This document shows, piece by piece, positions 1-12,060 of a DNA stretch of 64,000 nucleotides. The first letter of the stretch is position 1; each line of letters starts with the position of its first letter. The translations under genes and the position numbers were made by a program. This DNA is from Dryococelus australis (Eukaryota > Arthropoda > Insecta > Phasmatodea > Phasmatidae), in NCBI GenBank assembly GCA_029891345.1, contig CM057000.1:132048163-132112162 (forward strand), written 5' to 3'. The notes below the pieces were generated by a model. The model saw only the letters and a program-made list of their open reading frames with translations, searched no databases and was not told the origin of the DNA.

Positions 1-237
1 TTTTAATAATAAAATCTGCATTAAAATAGCACAGTACAAGTTTGGCTCTAATAACGCACTATTATAGTTATATACTTTCAATTTAGAAGTCTTCCATGAT
101 AAAATCAATGAAACCAAAGTCTGGTATTTTTAAAAACTAAATTCCCATTAAAATAACACTACAAAATTTTGTACTTAGTAATGACATGCCGGCAGCACAG
201 GTATCAAAACTAAATGTTTCTGTTGGTGGTGTTACAG

Positions 238-469
238 GCACACAAACCTAATTCTGAACCTGTTCTCGCTCATGGTTGATGCTAGTGTACCGGACATAGC
301 TCTGGAGCCGGACAAGGCGGTGAAGAAGGTCCAGGACAAGTTGCGACTGGACCTGAGTGATGAAGAGGCGGTGCACTACATGCAGAACCTGCTTGACCTG
401 TCTGCAACTGCTGTCATGGCTGCCCTCGTCGAACAGCTGCACAAGTTCGCACAGTATTGGCGCAAGTAG
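238..469 (+). CDS. PIK3C3: Last exon of class III PI 3-kinase (Vps34), C-terminal 76 codons
   Basis: Vps34 phosphorylates phosphatidylinositol to PI3P on endosomes and autophagosomes, in complex with Vps15 and Beclin-1. The exon starts after an acceptor ending TTACAG at 232-237 and reads [15 protein letters not shown], then [20 protein letters not shown] and [13 protein letters not shown], ending HKFAQYWRK before TAG at 467-469. This matches the C-terminal lobe of the lipid kinase domain and the final helix that ends the family. The ATG at 272 is an internal Met, not the start; the remaining exons lie to the left of the window. The frame is intact with no odd codons, so the gene is probably functional. 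Identification rests on strong similarity of the terminal residues to animal Vps34 as I know it. Confidence 0.95.
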
Positions 470-2050
470 CACACTCGCCAGCAGTCTCCATGCAGCTGTC
501 TTCCTCGGGACTCTCTTAAAATGTTTTATTCCTGTGGAACTGTAGAAACGTCTGTTGCCCATAACGTTTCAGAATGTGGCCAAGCGCAGTGAAATGGCTT
601 TATAGGCAATATCTTCAGTATAAGAAACTGCTGTATACATAACTGTGTGTCTAGATTGCATTTTTTAATTAAATGGGCTTAAATGACTGTTATCACAGTG
701 ATATTCTATCAAGAGTACATATTCCATTTGTAACAATATTTTTATACCGCCTAAACAGTAGCTTTTTGATGTTCCTTTTTTTAAGTGGTGATGGAACATG
801 TGCGTATGTGAAAGTGATAATTGTGTGTAATTGTAATTTATTGTATTTTATATTGTTTAAATTTGTTATAGTTTTATAATATAAAAGTAATGAAATATTT
901 AATTTCAAGTATAGTATAATCACTAGAAGTATTAACTAAAATTGAAGCTGAAATTGCATTTTGAGTTGTTACAGTAAATACACCAAATTATATAAATGAA
1001 GATCTTGTTTTGTATCATGTATTTTGATACTATGTACTTTTTATAGGAAAAACACAATGTTAATAATTCTCCCTTCCTCTTTATCTTGGGTGGTAATGTG
1101 TACTTTATGCACATTTTTTTTCCATGATTGTTGGAAGCAATAATTTTTGATCAAATTATTCAAGCGGTTTACATTTATTACTGTTAAAATTATTTTCTTC
1201 TGATTCAGTAACTATTAGAATTGATTAATCAATTTTGTAAAATAAGTCTTAGCCTTTTACTCACTGTAACTGTTGTATCTTGTCATTTATTTCTTCCAAC
1301 TTCTTATTGAATAACCCTGTTTTTCACCAAAATAAAATTAATATTTTATGTGTAAAGGTAAAACTTCCACTGATTAGGTCCTGATGAGTCATTACTGTAT
1401 TCTTTTCTTTTTATTCTTCAGTGTTACATTTCATTAGCATTATTATGTTCTTACTTTGCCTTCATTTTCTCGCATTGTGCATTATCTTTTCGTAACAAAT
1501 TCATACAAAATGTAAAAGGTTTGTATTTGGTTTAGGTATTTTAGAATTTTTTCTGTAAATGTATTTGCTCTTAATTCTGCATGACTACTAACAGTTGTTA
1601 GAAATATGTTGAAGAAAGAGGAAGGGGAAAAGTTGTTTTATAAATTATATAATTCTCCTTTCACTAAACATTTTTTGTTTTTATCTGTGAAATATGTCGG
1701 ATATTTTGTTGTGGAACTTTCTTCAGATTGTAATGTTATTTTTATGGCAATTTTGACTTTTGTGTAGTTATGTAACATTTTACTTTTGAAATGATTTTCA
1801 GGTGTTATATACAAAAGATGAAGTTTTTGATTGTGTATAATGTTGAATCAAGTTAAAAAAAAAAAGTATTAATTTATTGCAGTAATGATACACAATAATA
1901 TTTTGGTTAAAGTGTAAAAGTTAAGATACTAATGTGTGTAAATGTAATCGCAGGTTTCAGTGAAGTTCCTTAATAGTATAATTCTTCAAGTGTAGACAAT
2001 ATTAAGTTTGTAAAATGTAAAATAAATTTTTTGAAATAAACTTTATACTC
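470..2050 (+). other. Probable 3' UTR of the Vps34 gene
   Basis: This AT-rich stretch has no coding signal. AATAAA hexamers occur at 2021-2026 and 2035-2040, and an earlier one near 1330. The pair at 2021-2040 is followed by T-rich sequence and is a plausible polyadenylation region, giving a 3' UTR of about 1.6 kb. Earlier sites could give a shorter form. The extent is inferred. Confidence 0.45.
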
Positions 2051-2104
2051 TTTACTTTTACTTAGTCACAGGTGATGTATCATCGCATGTACTGACAAAT
2101 CGCA

Positions 2105-2345
2105 TCTACCAATTATTTGTGGTCCCGGCAAAATTCTTATTTAAATGAGGTTAACATAACTTGCTTTTAACGTTTATCGCATGTTGTGTTGGTCGAAGTA
2201 TATTTCATGTCCAGTCACCTAAGGTTTCCCGCAACTATAGTTTTTAAGCTGATTGTTTATGCAAACATCTAGTAACTGGATGTAAAATACGTCACCCGCA
2301 CTGCCGTTTATTACTGCTCTGCAGCGCTTTGTCTAGTCTGACTGC
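2105..2345 (+). repeat. Dispersed repeat, copy 1 (inverted copy at 25.9-26.1 kb)
   Basis: The stretch from 'cccggcaaaattc' through 'ctagtaactggatgt' to 'tactgctctgc' recurs in reverse complement at about 25880-26110, with scattered differences. It is a copy of an unclassified interspersed element; I saw no coding content or terminal repeat in it. Confidence 0.75.
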
Positions 2346-2557
2346 AGCATTTTATAACATGCAAGACTGGCTTGCTACTTCCCCTTACACATCTGACAAG
2401 AGGGGAAGTGTTGCCTAGCAACCAACGTGGCAACTTGGCATCCTCTCTCGGCTGTCTCTTTCAGCTGCGTGCGTTTGCCTTCACACACCGACCACAGAGT
2501 GAATGTGTCACTTCTCGCCTGACAAACATTTTCATGTCTTCGTGCAGATGTTGCTTT

Positions 2558-2869
2558 TCAGTGAAGATACTGACATGAGTTTGTATGGTTTGCTAGTGTG
2601 CTGGTGTACCGTGTGGAGAATTTCGTAACAAACTGTTCCCAAGTCATCTGATATTCCTCTATCGCTTGCCACCAAACTCTTGCATCACCTGTCAGTTCTC
2701 CTATCAAGCTCGGCCATTCTTCAGTGGACACACCATAATGCTGCAATCTCTGTGCGCACTCTTTTATGAATGCCCTCAGATCCTCTGTGCCTGGTCCTGC
2801 AAAGTTCGGAATTTGCCGGTGTTTTGAAGGGGATGACCTAGGAAGAATGTTGAGATGGGCGTGGTTCAA
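2558..2869 (-). pseudogene. Retrotransposon gag (capsid) fragment, Ty3/gypsy-like
   Basis: The minus strand reads 103 codons containing IPNFAGPGTEDLRAFIKECA and GDARVWWQAIEEYQMTWEQF. This is the usual layout of Ty3/gypsy and related gag capsid: an F-x-G start, then a W-x-x-[LI] segment, then a W-x-x-F-x-x-x-F segment. No nucleocapsid zinc knuckle follows, and no adjoining protease or RT is on this strand nearby, so this is a fragment. It runs opposite to the pol at 4.2-6.8 kb and therefore belongs to a different insertion. Confidence 0.6.
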
Positions 2870-3830
2870 GGGTGAGGATATTGCGGCGTGTTGTTGGATC
2901 GGTAGGTGTTAGGAGTAGGTGGTGGTAAGGTTATGGGTTGCATTTGCCCAATTGGTCCCGTCAGTTTGTACTAGTGGTGGTTCAACCACGTCAGTCAGTC
3001 CATTTTGTGGCCTCGTACATGTCCGATACTGAGAGGGTTGTTTCTGGGTTCTCCCCCACTCGCGTAGTATTTACCTGTGGTGCATGTTACTGGCGGCGTT
3101 TATGGTAGTGGTTTGATGCTTTGTTGGTCAGTTCACGCATACCTTGAGTTACGTAGTCCCGCGCAATGTTGTTATACACTAGTGTTGAACAGTTGCTGTG
3201 TGATGTTCCTTGGGCTATACAACATTGGTAGCACATGAACTGCCCCAAATGCGCACTTATCTTTCTGCCGCTTTGAGTGTCCTTTCCGGCTGTTGGTTCT
3301 AGCAACTGGTACAGGACGTCAGATCTTGATTGCCATCTGAACGTTTCCAGGTAAGAATTTGCAAATGTCCTCTAGTAGTTCGTACTTGGCGAGGCAAACG
3401 GATCGGTCTTTACTTTTTGACAGTTCCTGCACGTCACTGCCCACCAACACTTCATCGTGAAACACATGCATGTACGTGGTTGACCATCGTGGTTGCGCAG
3501 AGATCTTCATGAGGGCTACGGCCCTCCGTTTGCATATTTGTCCCACGCACGTGGACAATGTTTACAGAGAAGTTGGTCGCTGTTGCGAAGATCAGACGAA
3601 CACAGACTCATCTCTCCCCCCTCTTCGTATGTGGCATGGACAACCGCAGATGCTTTGTGGAACAGTGGATGGAGGGAAAACGTGTACCATGACAGTTCCT
3701 GGAATGCCAGTGATGGCTGCGTCCTCGCTTTCCACATTCGCTGACGTCCTAAAATGGCGGTTCCACGCTTGGTCACCCACGTGGCCACAGCGTTTTGACA
3801 AACAGGGAATTGGCGTCCATAATGCAAGTT
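2870..3830. other. Gene-less stretch, probably decayed retroelement
   Basis: Short open frames occur on both strands, but none has a recognisable domain. Base composition is richer in GC than the Vps34 flank and resembles the adjoining retroelement fragments. The minus-strand frame near 3087-3305 has several Cys and His residues but not in a proper zinc-knuckle spacing. Confidence 0.3.
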
Positions 3831-4205
3831 CGTTATTAGCCGTGTGGTTGGGCCACAAAAGTTTGTCCCCTAGCCTGTACCACCTGCAGCAGTGTTTTGC
3901 ATTTTGTGGCGTGGAGTGTGAGCCCACTCACTGGAGCGACCATGAGCAGAGTCGAGTCTAGGGCACGCCTGCGCAACTGCAGTCGGTGGTTGCCATGGCA
4001 ACACAAGATGCAGTGGAGGAATAGTTAGGCTAGTATATTAAACTTGGACATTTAAGGCCTAATTAAAGTCTACCTGCGGTCAAGTTAGGAGGTTTCAACA
4101 ACCAGGTCCTGTGCGAGTAGCAGGCAGTATTTCTGTGCGTACGTGACAAACATCGTGAAGTATTTGGAGGGAAGGACGCACTGAAACATACAACCATAAT
4201 GGAAC

Positions 4206-5370
4206 ACACAATATCACTTGTAGAGGAAAAGTCTGTTCACACTAGTCCGCCAAGCTATTTACAGCACCAAACACGGATGATCAAAAAGCAGATACAGGAA
4301 ATGCTGGATGACGGTGTAATCGAGCCGACAGACAATCCATTACTATCTGCAATTATGTAATTTTCAAAGAAGGATGGAACATGGAGGTTCTACGTAAATT
4401 TCCGACCGCTAAACCATGTGCTATGTAGTGCACTTTCACCGTATAAAAGTCTGAGCGATGCACTAAGTGTGTTAGGACATGCAAAGGTTTGGACGTCCTT
4501 GGATTTGAAAAGTGGATATTGGCAAGTGCTGGTGAAACTGGAGGAAATGCCGAAAATTTCTTTCACAGCCCCAGATAGTCGTCACTTTCAATTTTGAGCG
4601 ATGCCATGTGGATTTCGGTGTGCACTAGCAACATTCCAGGCAATGATAGTACGTGCGCTGGATGCCATTATTGGAGAGTGTACGCTGGCGTAACTCGATG
4701 ACCTATTTATCTGGTTAAACAGCTGGGAGGAGAACTTACATCAATTAGCAGTAGTCCTGGAGAGGTTTGCAATCAATGGCCTAATGTGTTTGAGAAGTGC
4801 CATGTGGGCAAAACCAGTATCGATCTCCTAGACCACTTAGTCGATCACGAAGGCAACCGGCCGTATCCGGAACAATTACGTCTAGTGGACAGCATTCCAC
4901 AACCACGAACCCACAAAACCTTCGAAAGTTTTTCGGATTGATAAACTGAAACGGGAACCTATTCTTCATTGTATTGGCGGAACTTTTGTTTCCGCAAAAC
5001 AGTTTTTAATGGTCAAGCAAGATGGGAAAGGAGTTCACGGAAATTAAAAATGCATTAAGAATGTGTCCGACACTAGCATGTTACGAGGCTAGCAAGAATC
5101 TGTACCTTCTGATTGATGCCAGCCAGGGAGGAATCGGTGCAGTATTGTACCAGGTCGGCGGCAGTGGGGAAAAGCACGTAATTGATTTTTCAAGAGCAAA
5201 ATTCAGGCCGGCTGAAATACGCTACGATGTGGACGAAAAAGATTATTTAGCAGTCATATGGACAGTCAAGAAGTACTACGCATACCACAAGTATCAGCAA
5301 TTTACTCTAAGACTGGTAAACGCTGCCTTATCTGGCTACATAGCAAGCGAGAGGCCAGAAGCAAGTTGAC
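4206..5370 (+). pseudogene. Ty3/gypsy reverse transcriptase and RNase H, broken
   Basis: The RT would copy the element RNA into DNA. The frame reads MIKKQIQEMLDDGVIEPTDN (N-terminal RT), then KKDGTWRFYVNFRPLN, then WTSLDLKSGYWQV (motif A, with the catalytic Asp), then FTAPDSRHFQF and AMPCGFRCALATFQAMI. The YxDD box is damaged: the Tyr/Leu position is a TAA stop just before LDDLF near 4693. Other stops occur near 4357 and 4597. RNase H follows at 5022-5369 with LLIDASQGGIGAVLYQ. Frame changes separate RT and RNase H. No active protein can be made. Confidence 0.85.
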
Positions 5371-5386
5371 ATGATGGGCATTACAG

Positions 5387-6780
5387 TTGCAAGCATATGA
5401 ATTTATAGTTGATCACATGCCTGTAAAAGAGAACGAGTTGGCATTTCCGATGTCATGGAACTCTAATAATGAGGTAATTATCAGAGACGAGACAGGATGG
5501 GAATACATTTTACCAATAGATGCACATGACCCAGTCACAGAAGTTTATGTACAACATATGAGAGCCGCCAACAATGAGGGCTTAATCAGCGACATGTACA
5601 AGGAAGTTGTCGAGGCGCAACAAAATTGCAGGTTTGCACAGGGGGAAATGCTACAATGTTCACATCAGGAGTTTGAAGGGTAGTGTGTAGTAGACGACAG
5701 ATTGGAAACGTGTTCTGTTCAACAACCGGGGAAATGGAGGGTGTATGTCCCCACGTGTGCGAGGGATTATGTCTTAGCCTATTCACAATGTGGCAGCATG
5801 GTTGGACACCGTGGTGTTGAGCAGAAAGTTAGAAATGTGGGCGACGATTCTTTTTGGCCAGGTCTCAGCACAAATGCAAGATGTCAAGTGAAACAATGCA
5901 AGGAATGAGACCTGTAAAAACAAGCCGAACATATGGGAGGCAGCAACAGCGCCCCCACATGACACGAAATTTGTTTGATATGATATGTCTGGACCTGATG
6001 TGTCCATAACCCAGGAGAAAAGGCAAGAGGTTTATCGTCGTGGTAATAGGTAATTTCTGACGCTGGACAGAAGCATAACCCACTAGCAGGGCAAGAGCGA
6101 GCAATGTAGCGAGATTGATGCAGGAGCAATTTTTCCCGCCCTGGGAATTTCTGCATAACTTATTAACTGACAATGGGACACAATTTACAGGCAAGACATG
6201 GCGAGAATTGTATACGAGATGGGGCATTAACCACATCAAAACGGCTATCTACCACCCAAGGGCCAACCTGAAGGAACGTAGAAATCAGGAGATCAAAGGG
6301 CAGTACAGTTACTTGTAGACGACAACCATGTAGTGTGATTGGACCACATTACATCCATTTTATACATGTTAAGAAAGCGAGTCAATGTAGCAAAAGGAAG
6401 GTCACCCGCCGAAGTTTTATTGGGTCGTAATTTATGCCTTCCAGGAGAGGCGAAATGCCCACAGTGAGGAGAAAGTAGCGAGTTACATAGTACTGATACA
6501 CAGAGGAGATAACTGCCAAGGTGATTGCAGGAAATCAGATAAAGGCATGATCAGTACACAGCAAGGGGGGTTCCAGCCACGAATAGACCATAACCGCAAT
6601 TGCACGTAAGCCTAGCGGTGTTCGTGCGGATACATCCGTAATCTAGAGCAAGGAAGGATTTCTGTGCAGTATTAGCAGCAAGGTGGAGCGACCACAACAA
6701 CGTGATTCAAGTACACGGGCCGACCACATATACGATCCGCATGGGCGAAGATGGGTGAGGTTTCATCAGTATTACATCCA
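5387..6780 (+). pseudogene. Ty3/gypsy integrase, broken
   Basis: A degenerate zinc-binding (HHCC) region is seen around 5702-5900 (WRVYVPTCARDYVLAYSQ, then GHRGVEQKV). The catalytic core follows with FDMICLDLM near 5970, TDNGTQFTGKTW at about 6160-6195 and YHPRANLKERRNQEIK near 6250-6300, so the D-D-E positions can still be traced. The core is interrupted by stops. A C-terminal stretch HNNVIQVHGPTTYTIRMGED lies at about 6692-6751. It continues the pol of the same + strand element. Confidence 0.75.
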
Positions 6781-6984
6781 GCAAACTCCGGGTGCCGTCG
6801 ACGACGAGGTCGATCCAAGTGTGTCCCGAACCCATGACGGCACAGCTGATTGGAAACTCTGCTGACGACCTCACCGCTGAGCAAGATGAGGAGGAAGGTG
6901 CATCGGCACTTCCAGGGCAAGCAAATGAAGGGCAGGAAGGTACACTGGAAGAACCCAGTTTGTAACACCCAGCAGGGAGCTCAC

Positions 6985-7125
6985 AATGCCTCAAGTAAAT
7001 ATGCATGTAATTCAGAAAGAGGAGCAAGGAGGAAATACTCGTGTAATTCAGCAGTGGAGCAAGCAGGAAATTCGCATGTAATTCAGCAAGGGGAACAAGA
7101 AGAAAATATTCAAGTAATTTAGCGA
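6985..7125 (+). repeat. About 42 bp imperfect tandem repeat
   Basis: Units containing 'gtaattcag' followed by a gagcaag/ggaaat block recur at about 7008, 7049 and 7078 and, more degraded, at the sides. It lies between the integrase end and the right LTR of the + strand gypsy element. Confidence 0.55.
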
Positions 7126-7829
7126 GAGGGATAAGGTGAACTCTCGCATGAGATTCGGCAGGTGGGGCATGTGCACACACATGTTAATCAAGGGACAGAC
7201 TTTTTTTGCAAGTACAAGTGTTATTGTAGGGGCTGTTCAGCGGGGTCCCTCCTGGAGGCAGCGTCTTCAACAAGAATACAGTAGGAGCAAGGAAGGAGAT
7301 AGCGTGGGCAACTAGTCTGGGAGCTCACTGTGTCTTTAGCGATTACGCATGCAGAAACTTCCATCACCACAATGTCAACAATGCAGGCTGCCGGAGTTGC
7401 CTATGAGGAAAGGGCAACCACTGGCACTGCATTGTGCGGCAGGGCGACAGGAGCAGCGGTACCACCTGCGGTCACACAGGCCTGCCTGCATCTGCAACCT
7501 GTGAAATTAGACTGCGTGCAAGCGGTCTCGAAAAAAAAGGGGTGGGGGCGCATTTCATGTTTGCCATGTACCCCCCAAGCCCTTAGACAGTTTGTCCGGC
7601 TGTAGCCTACTGTGCCCGCAGCAGGGTTGTGCACAATACGGTGTGGAGTGTGCGTCCTGTCACCGGAGCGGCCATGCCCAAAGCAGACACAGAGCACACT
7701 TGAGCATGTGCATCCAGTGTTGCCATAACAATTCAAGAGACAGCGGAGGAATAGTTTGGCCAGTATAATGAACTGGGACTTTTAAGCCCTAATGAAAGAC
7801 ATTGGTGTATTTGTCCAATAAAAGTATAT

Positions 7830-9060
7830 ATTACTGTTTGGTGTTTATCGTTCTATCATCTCTGTGCAAGGTAATGTATATTCATTTATTTCATTTTACA
7901 CCAAGTGCTTTGTCCACATCATTTCACCAGGGTTTTATGTTGCAAAAGTGTTTATGTAATTTTCAAAGAGGTATATTTATTGTTAACAAGACATTAGTTT
8001 TACTAGTGATTCCATAAAGTAGTCCCGTTTCGGCCCGAGGGCCAGCCGTGGCAAGGTCCTGAGTCAGGCAGGAAAGTCAGTCAGCACGAACCATCCACTG
8101 GAGTTGGGCGTCTGTTAAGATCCGACGTTTTCCCGTGGAAGCCGGACGACCATCATCATTTTGCAACTGCACATGTAACTACAATAGACTTAAAATATTT
8201 GGAACATTTTTCACGTCTTGTCGCCTGGTAATCACCTTTTTACTTCTCTGTGCATTAGCATTGCCCCGAAGAGCATTAAGTCTCACAGAACGATTTAATT
8301 GTCTAAAGATGTTTTTCTGTTTCACTCCACGGCTGGTCTAAATAGCTGGAAGTGTAATTGATGTCAAGTGCCCTCAACGAATCGATGTAGTTTACCGTAG
8401 TAAATATTGATATGAACTTTCTCTATGTTCTTTACTTATGTCGCAGTATGCGTTTTCAACAAAGGTATATAATCGGCCTACCAGCTATCGCTTCAGAAGC
8501 ACCACTTATCTGGAGTAAATCTCAATGGGGATGAGAGCAACAGTAATCAGTCATCATCATTGGCAGGATATTTCGTCCAGGTGGACGGACCACAACCCCA
8601 AGACCGAGGAAGTTGACCATCACTTTAACGTCGCCCGCCGACGTCTGGCGCCACCGGGTACCCACACCCAGACCTCACTTTCACCACCCCTGAAAACATA
8701 TTTCCATAAATGATACCGTCCCACAGGTGTCAGCATACTCTTGCGTGTGGAACACTGAGTGTATGCTGCTGCCCTCGAGTTATGGTGTGGCGAGTTGACA
8801 CTAGTGCTGGAAAGGTGTGGGGAATGGTCTGATGAATGTTGCTGTGCATGCCAATCCACCCCGACACTAACACGGTACATTCATACCACACCAAACCCAA
8901 AGAATACAGCTGAAACAGTGGATTGCTGGCCTGAGCGTTCTTATGTCCATAAGTCGTAGCTGCCGCACTGTCGATACGGTGATGGTGGATGTGGCGAATT
9001 AATTAGGAATAACATGGGGTAAGGAAAGTTCCGCTTCCCTTGTCTTGTCCCGCGGCTACT
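7830..9060. other. No gene seen
   Basis: Only short overlapping frames on both strands and no recognisable protein or RNA signal. A TATA-like 'gtatataa' is near 8464 but nothing downstream supports a promoter. Confidence 0.3.
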
Positions 9061-9067
9061 ACTGCTC

Positions 9068-9562
9068 TCAGCCGAATGCGTGTGGTGTAGTCCAAGGTAA
9101 TGGGCATCCCCGGCATGCTGTAATGTTGTGCCCCCTGATCATGGAACTGATACTCCCGATAATGATATGGCTGGAGATGCCGGGAGTCTCCATGGCGTCA
9201 CAACACCCCTTGGATGGGGTCCATAGCTGGCGATACTGGCCATTCTCAAATGGCCTTCTAGGCTCGTCGGATGTGATGTCGTGAGACATCTGTAGCTCAC
9301 TGTTGATCAATGGATGATGGCGTGCTGGCATAACATCAATTGCTGGAGCTGCTGTTTGCATTTTCGGTGCAGTGTAAATGGACGATGATATCTGATAATT
9401 TTGAGCGAGTGTTGTCAATTCTGAAAATGATGTGACCCCCTGATTAGCTGTTGGGGGTTCTATGGGTGTAAGGCATTGCGACACTGTCCTTGGCGATTTG
9501 TTTTGCAACTCCATGGAGGACAGCTTAACAATGCTTACTGAGTCTGACTTTGTAGCATGCAT
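9068..9562 (-). pseudogene. Unrecognised retroelement-associated frame
   Basis: A 164-codon minus-strand frame, rich in Ser, Thr and Pro, lies just downstream (in its own sense) of the minus-strand gypsy integrase. I do not recognise a domain. Its position suggests the tail of pol or a third frame of the same element, but a chance frame is also possible. Confidence 0.25.
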
Positions 9563-9849
9563 CGCCTTAAGCCTGTCTTACTGGATATGGGGCTGTTCTA
9601 TTCTGTGGCATAGCTCATGCAGAATCTTTTTTTCCTAGTTGACTGTGGGTTATCGTGCACAGATACCATCTGACCGAGCAGGAGTAGTGGTGAGGGTAGG
9701 TGGAGTCCGGACGTCACTGCACTGTATAGCGGTGCTGTTCCTTTCTCACTTCTCTCATCTCCTGCTCTCCCCTCCACCCCTGCTAATCCATTCTGCAGCA
9801 CTCGTAACACGCTCTGTTGGTGAACTCGCCCAGGAGGGTGATTCAAGTC

Positions 9850-11420
9850 CTTACATTAGCTGGGCAGGTATATTGCCAGTTTCCTGATTTACGTGTGTTC
9901 ATAACACTGCAGGTGGCAGGAAGGAGTTCGGCCCAGGATGTGTGGCTATCACCCACACACAGATGCATTCGTGTCTTTAATTCTTGATTGTGCAATTCTG
10001 TCGGGTTTGCTCGTGTTTGATAGGCCGCAGTTGTGTGATGTTTCACGCACTGTCTCGTAGAAAAGTCCCACCACTCTCATCCAGTTGACATTGTTGCTAA
10101 GTAAAATGTGTTGGTAGCCCCAGTGGGAAAAAAACTTTTTTTGTGGTGTCTTACCGACTGTTATTGCCCACACACTTGACAAAGGGTAGGCTTTCACCTA
10201 GTGGGAAAATAAATATGTGACAAGTATGAATATTTTCCCATTGAATGTCCATGGATATGGCCCCATGAGGTCAATAGCTATGGTTTCGAATGGCTCTGTT
10301 GGTTCTCTTGCTTGTTGTTGTAGTCCGACTTGGCGTCGACTTTTGTAGCAATTGCAATGTACACACATGCACACGTATGCTTTAGTTTATACAGTCAGCC
10401 CTGACCAATGAAAGTAAGCAAGGATGTTTCTTTTTTGTCTGTGCAGCTCCTGGAAAACCCGCTAGCTCACTTGCATGTGCATAACTAACAACTGCAACCT
10501 GTACTGATGTTGGTACATACACTCGCCACGGATCATTGTTTTTATTCGCGCGCGATTCCATACAGTCGTTGACAACGAGCCATCTGTCAGTTGTTGGTTT
10601 TACGAACGTCATTTTTTATTTCCTCGTTTATGTCGTATATTCTTTCTATAGCACCAAACTTCGTGTTCCCGAAGTCAATGATGTGGTTGTTTCGTCCGAC
10701 AGTTGAAAGAGTAGTGCGCCGATTCCCCTTTCCCTTGCATCAGTCTGGACGTAGAGGTGTTCTTTGGGGTTGTACCGGGAGAGTGCGGGACACTCCGTGA
10801 AATGCTGTTTCAGTTCATTGGAACTTTTTTGAGCAGAGGTCCACTTGAATTGGATGTTCGGTGAAATGAGCTCTGTGAGCGGGGCGGTCACTGTTGTGAA
10901 CTCTGCACTACATTCTTGTAGACAATTCACAAGGCCGAAAAACTTATGGAGCTGCTTCCACATGGTGGAACTGCTTATTCTTCGATCAGATAATGTAGTT
11001 GAGTTTTTGGACGGCTGCCATTTTCGTCAATAGTATCCTAAAAGCTGCATGTCAGCCTTTCCTGTATGACACTTCTTGATTGTGCAAATAAGTTTGTTTA
11101 TTGAGAGACGTTTAATTAATAGGGAAATATGTTTGGTGAGTCGTGTCAGGATTCGAAATATATCATCACATTGTCAAGATAATCTTAGTCAAATTCATCA
11201 ATTAATCTATCCAAGATACACACCATCATCGCCTGGAACATGAATGGAGCACATTTTAGGCCGAATGGCATTGCACAAATAATGGAATCGCCGTCTGTCA
11301 GGCACATTGAATGCCATTTTGTGTCGGTCTTCATGTCTGATGGGCAGTTACTAGTATCTGCTTAGTCGAAGTAATAAGTTCCAAAAAGATGCATGCCACC
11401 CTGTGCGCAGGAAAACGTGG
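9850..11420 (-). pseudogene. Ty3/gypsy pol on minus strand (RT, RNase H, integrase), broken
   Basis: Reading leftward from about 11400: the RT fragment MAFNVPDRRRFHYL, then after a frameshift CAMPFGLKCAPFMFQAMMV and ILDRLIDEFD. RNase H is at 10646-10963 (LHKFFGLVNCLQE, then HLYVQTDARERGIGALLFQL). An integrase zinc region lies at 10382-10612 (WRVYVPTSVQVAVVSYAHAS, then AGFPGAAQTKK). The integrase core remains at 9843-10197 (FFSHWGYQHILLSNN, then YQTRANPTELHNQELKTRM). Stops and shifts separate the parts. This is a different family member from the + strand element. Confidence 0.8.
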
Positions 11421-11639
11421 AGAATGCGGACAAATGCAACCATCCTTGTAGATTCAGATTTTTACTGAACTCCCACCCTGGCTCGAGAGCGGGCCAAGGC
11501 TGGCTTGCGAGCCATGGTGGGGACTGTTTCCTGCTAACTCCTGCTTCACAAGCTAAAAACTTAATGCTACATGATGCATTTAATTACATATTAAACCTGG
11601 GTGATATACACATACATAGCACTGTTGATATGAGTATGG

Positions 11640-12060
11640 ACCCAGCATAACAATGAAGGTGAAAATACACACTGCCAGAGAAACACAACACTGGCAGGGC
11701 AAAAAATACTTCGAAATAGTCTCTTTATTAGCATAACAAGTAACAACTGTAATGGCGTGAGCCATTAGCCCTTAACTCTGTGTGTTGTAATATTCTCTTT
11801 TTATATCACTCTGCCTTGCTGAGTCCTGGCTGCTTGCTTATGTTGGCCCGGCGTGCCCTCGGTTAACCTTGCATACGTCAAGCATTGCGAACACTCGGTG
11901 CACTCTGCATGTCTGCAGAGTATGCGTGCTATCTTTGTTGACGTTGTGGTACTTCGCCGGACCAATGGTCTTTGGGAAGGGGTCCATACTGTGTTTGACA
12001 CCTCGTGGAGAATTCTGGCCCATTCGTTGCCTCACACTGTGACAGCAGTAATACCATTGC
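11640..12060 (-). mobile_element. Probable 5' LTR of the minus-strand gypsy element
   Basis: On the minus strand a TATAAAAAG box lies at about 11798-11806 and an AATAAA at 11724-11729, about 75 bp apart, as in the U3-R-U5 of a short LTR. It lies upstream, in sense, of the minus-strand pol. Only about 250 bp separate it from RT, so gag and protease are missing. I did not find a partner LTR left of 9 kb, so the edges and identity are inferred. Confidence 0.4.

Larger units (their letters stand above)
3840..7830 (+). mobile_element. Decayed Ty3/gypsy LTR retrotransposon (+ strand)
   Basis: Two similar flanking segments, about 3842-4075 and 7590-7800, look like diverged LTRs. Both have a gtttgtcc block, a (c)ggtgtggagtgtg block, a gagcg(a/g)ccatg block, a cggaggaatagtt-type block and an attaaac/aatgaac-ggacttttaag-type end. 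An AATAAA at about 7816 follows the right copy. Between them lies pol with RT, RNase H and integrase remains. Only about 130 bp separate the left LTR from RT, so gag and protease have been lost. The LTRs differ at many sites, so the insertion is old. Exact LTR edges are not certain. Confidence 0.65.

Noticed and set aside
3470-3961. 163-codon + strand frame
   Set aside because: Overlaps an LTR-like segment, has minus-strand frames of equal length, and shows no recognisable domain or codon pattern.
7330-7605. Open frame beside the right gypsy LTR
   Set aside because: Opposite-strand frame of similar length and no domain; part of the decayed element.
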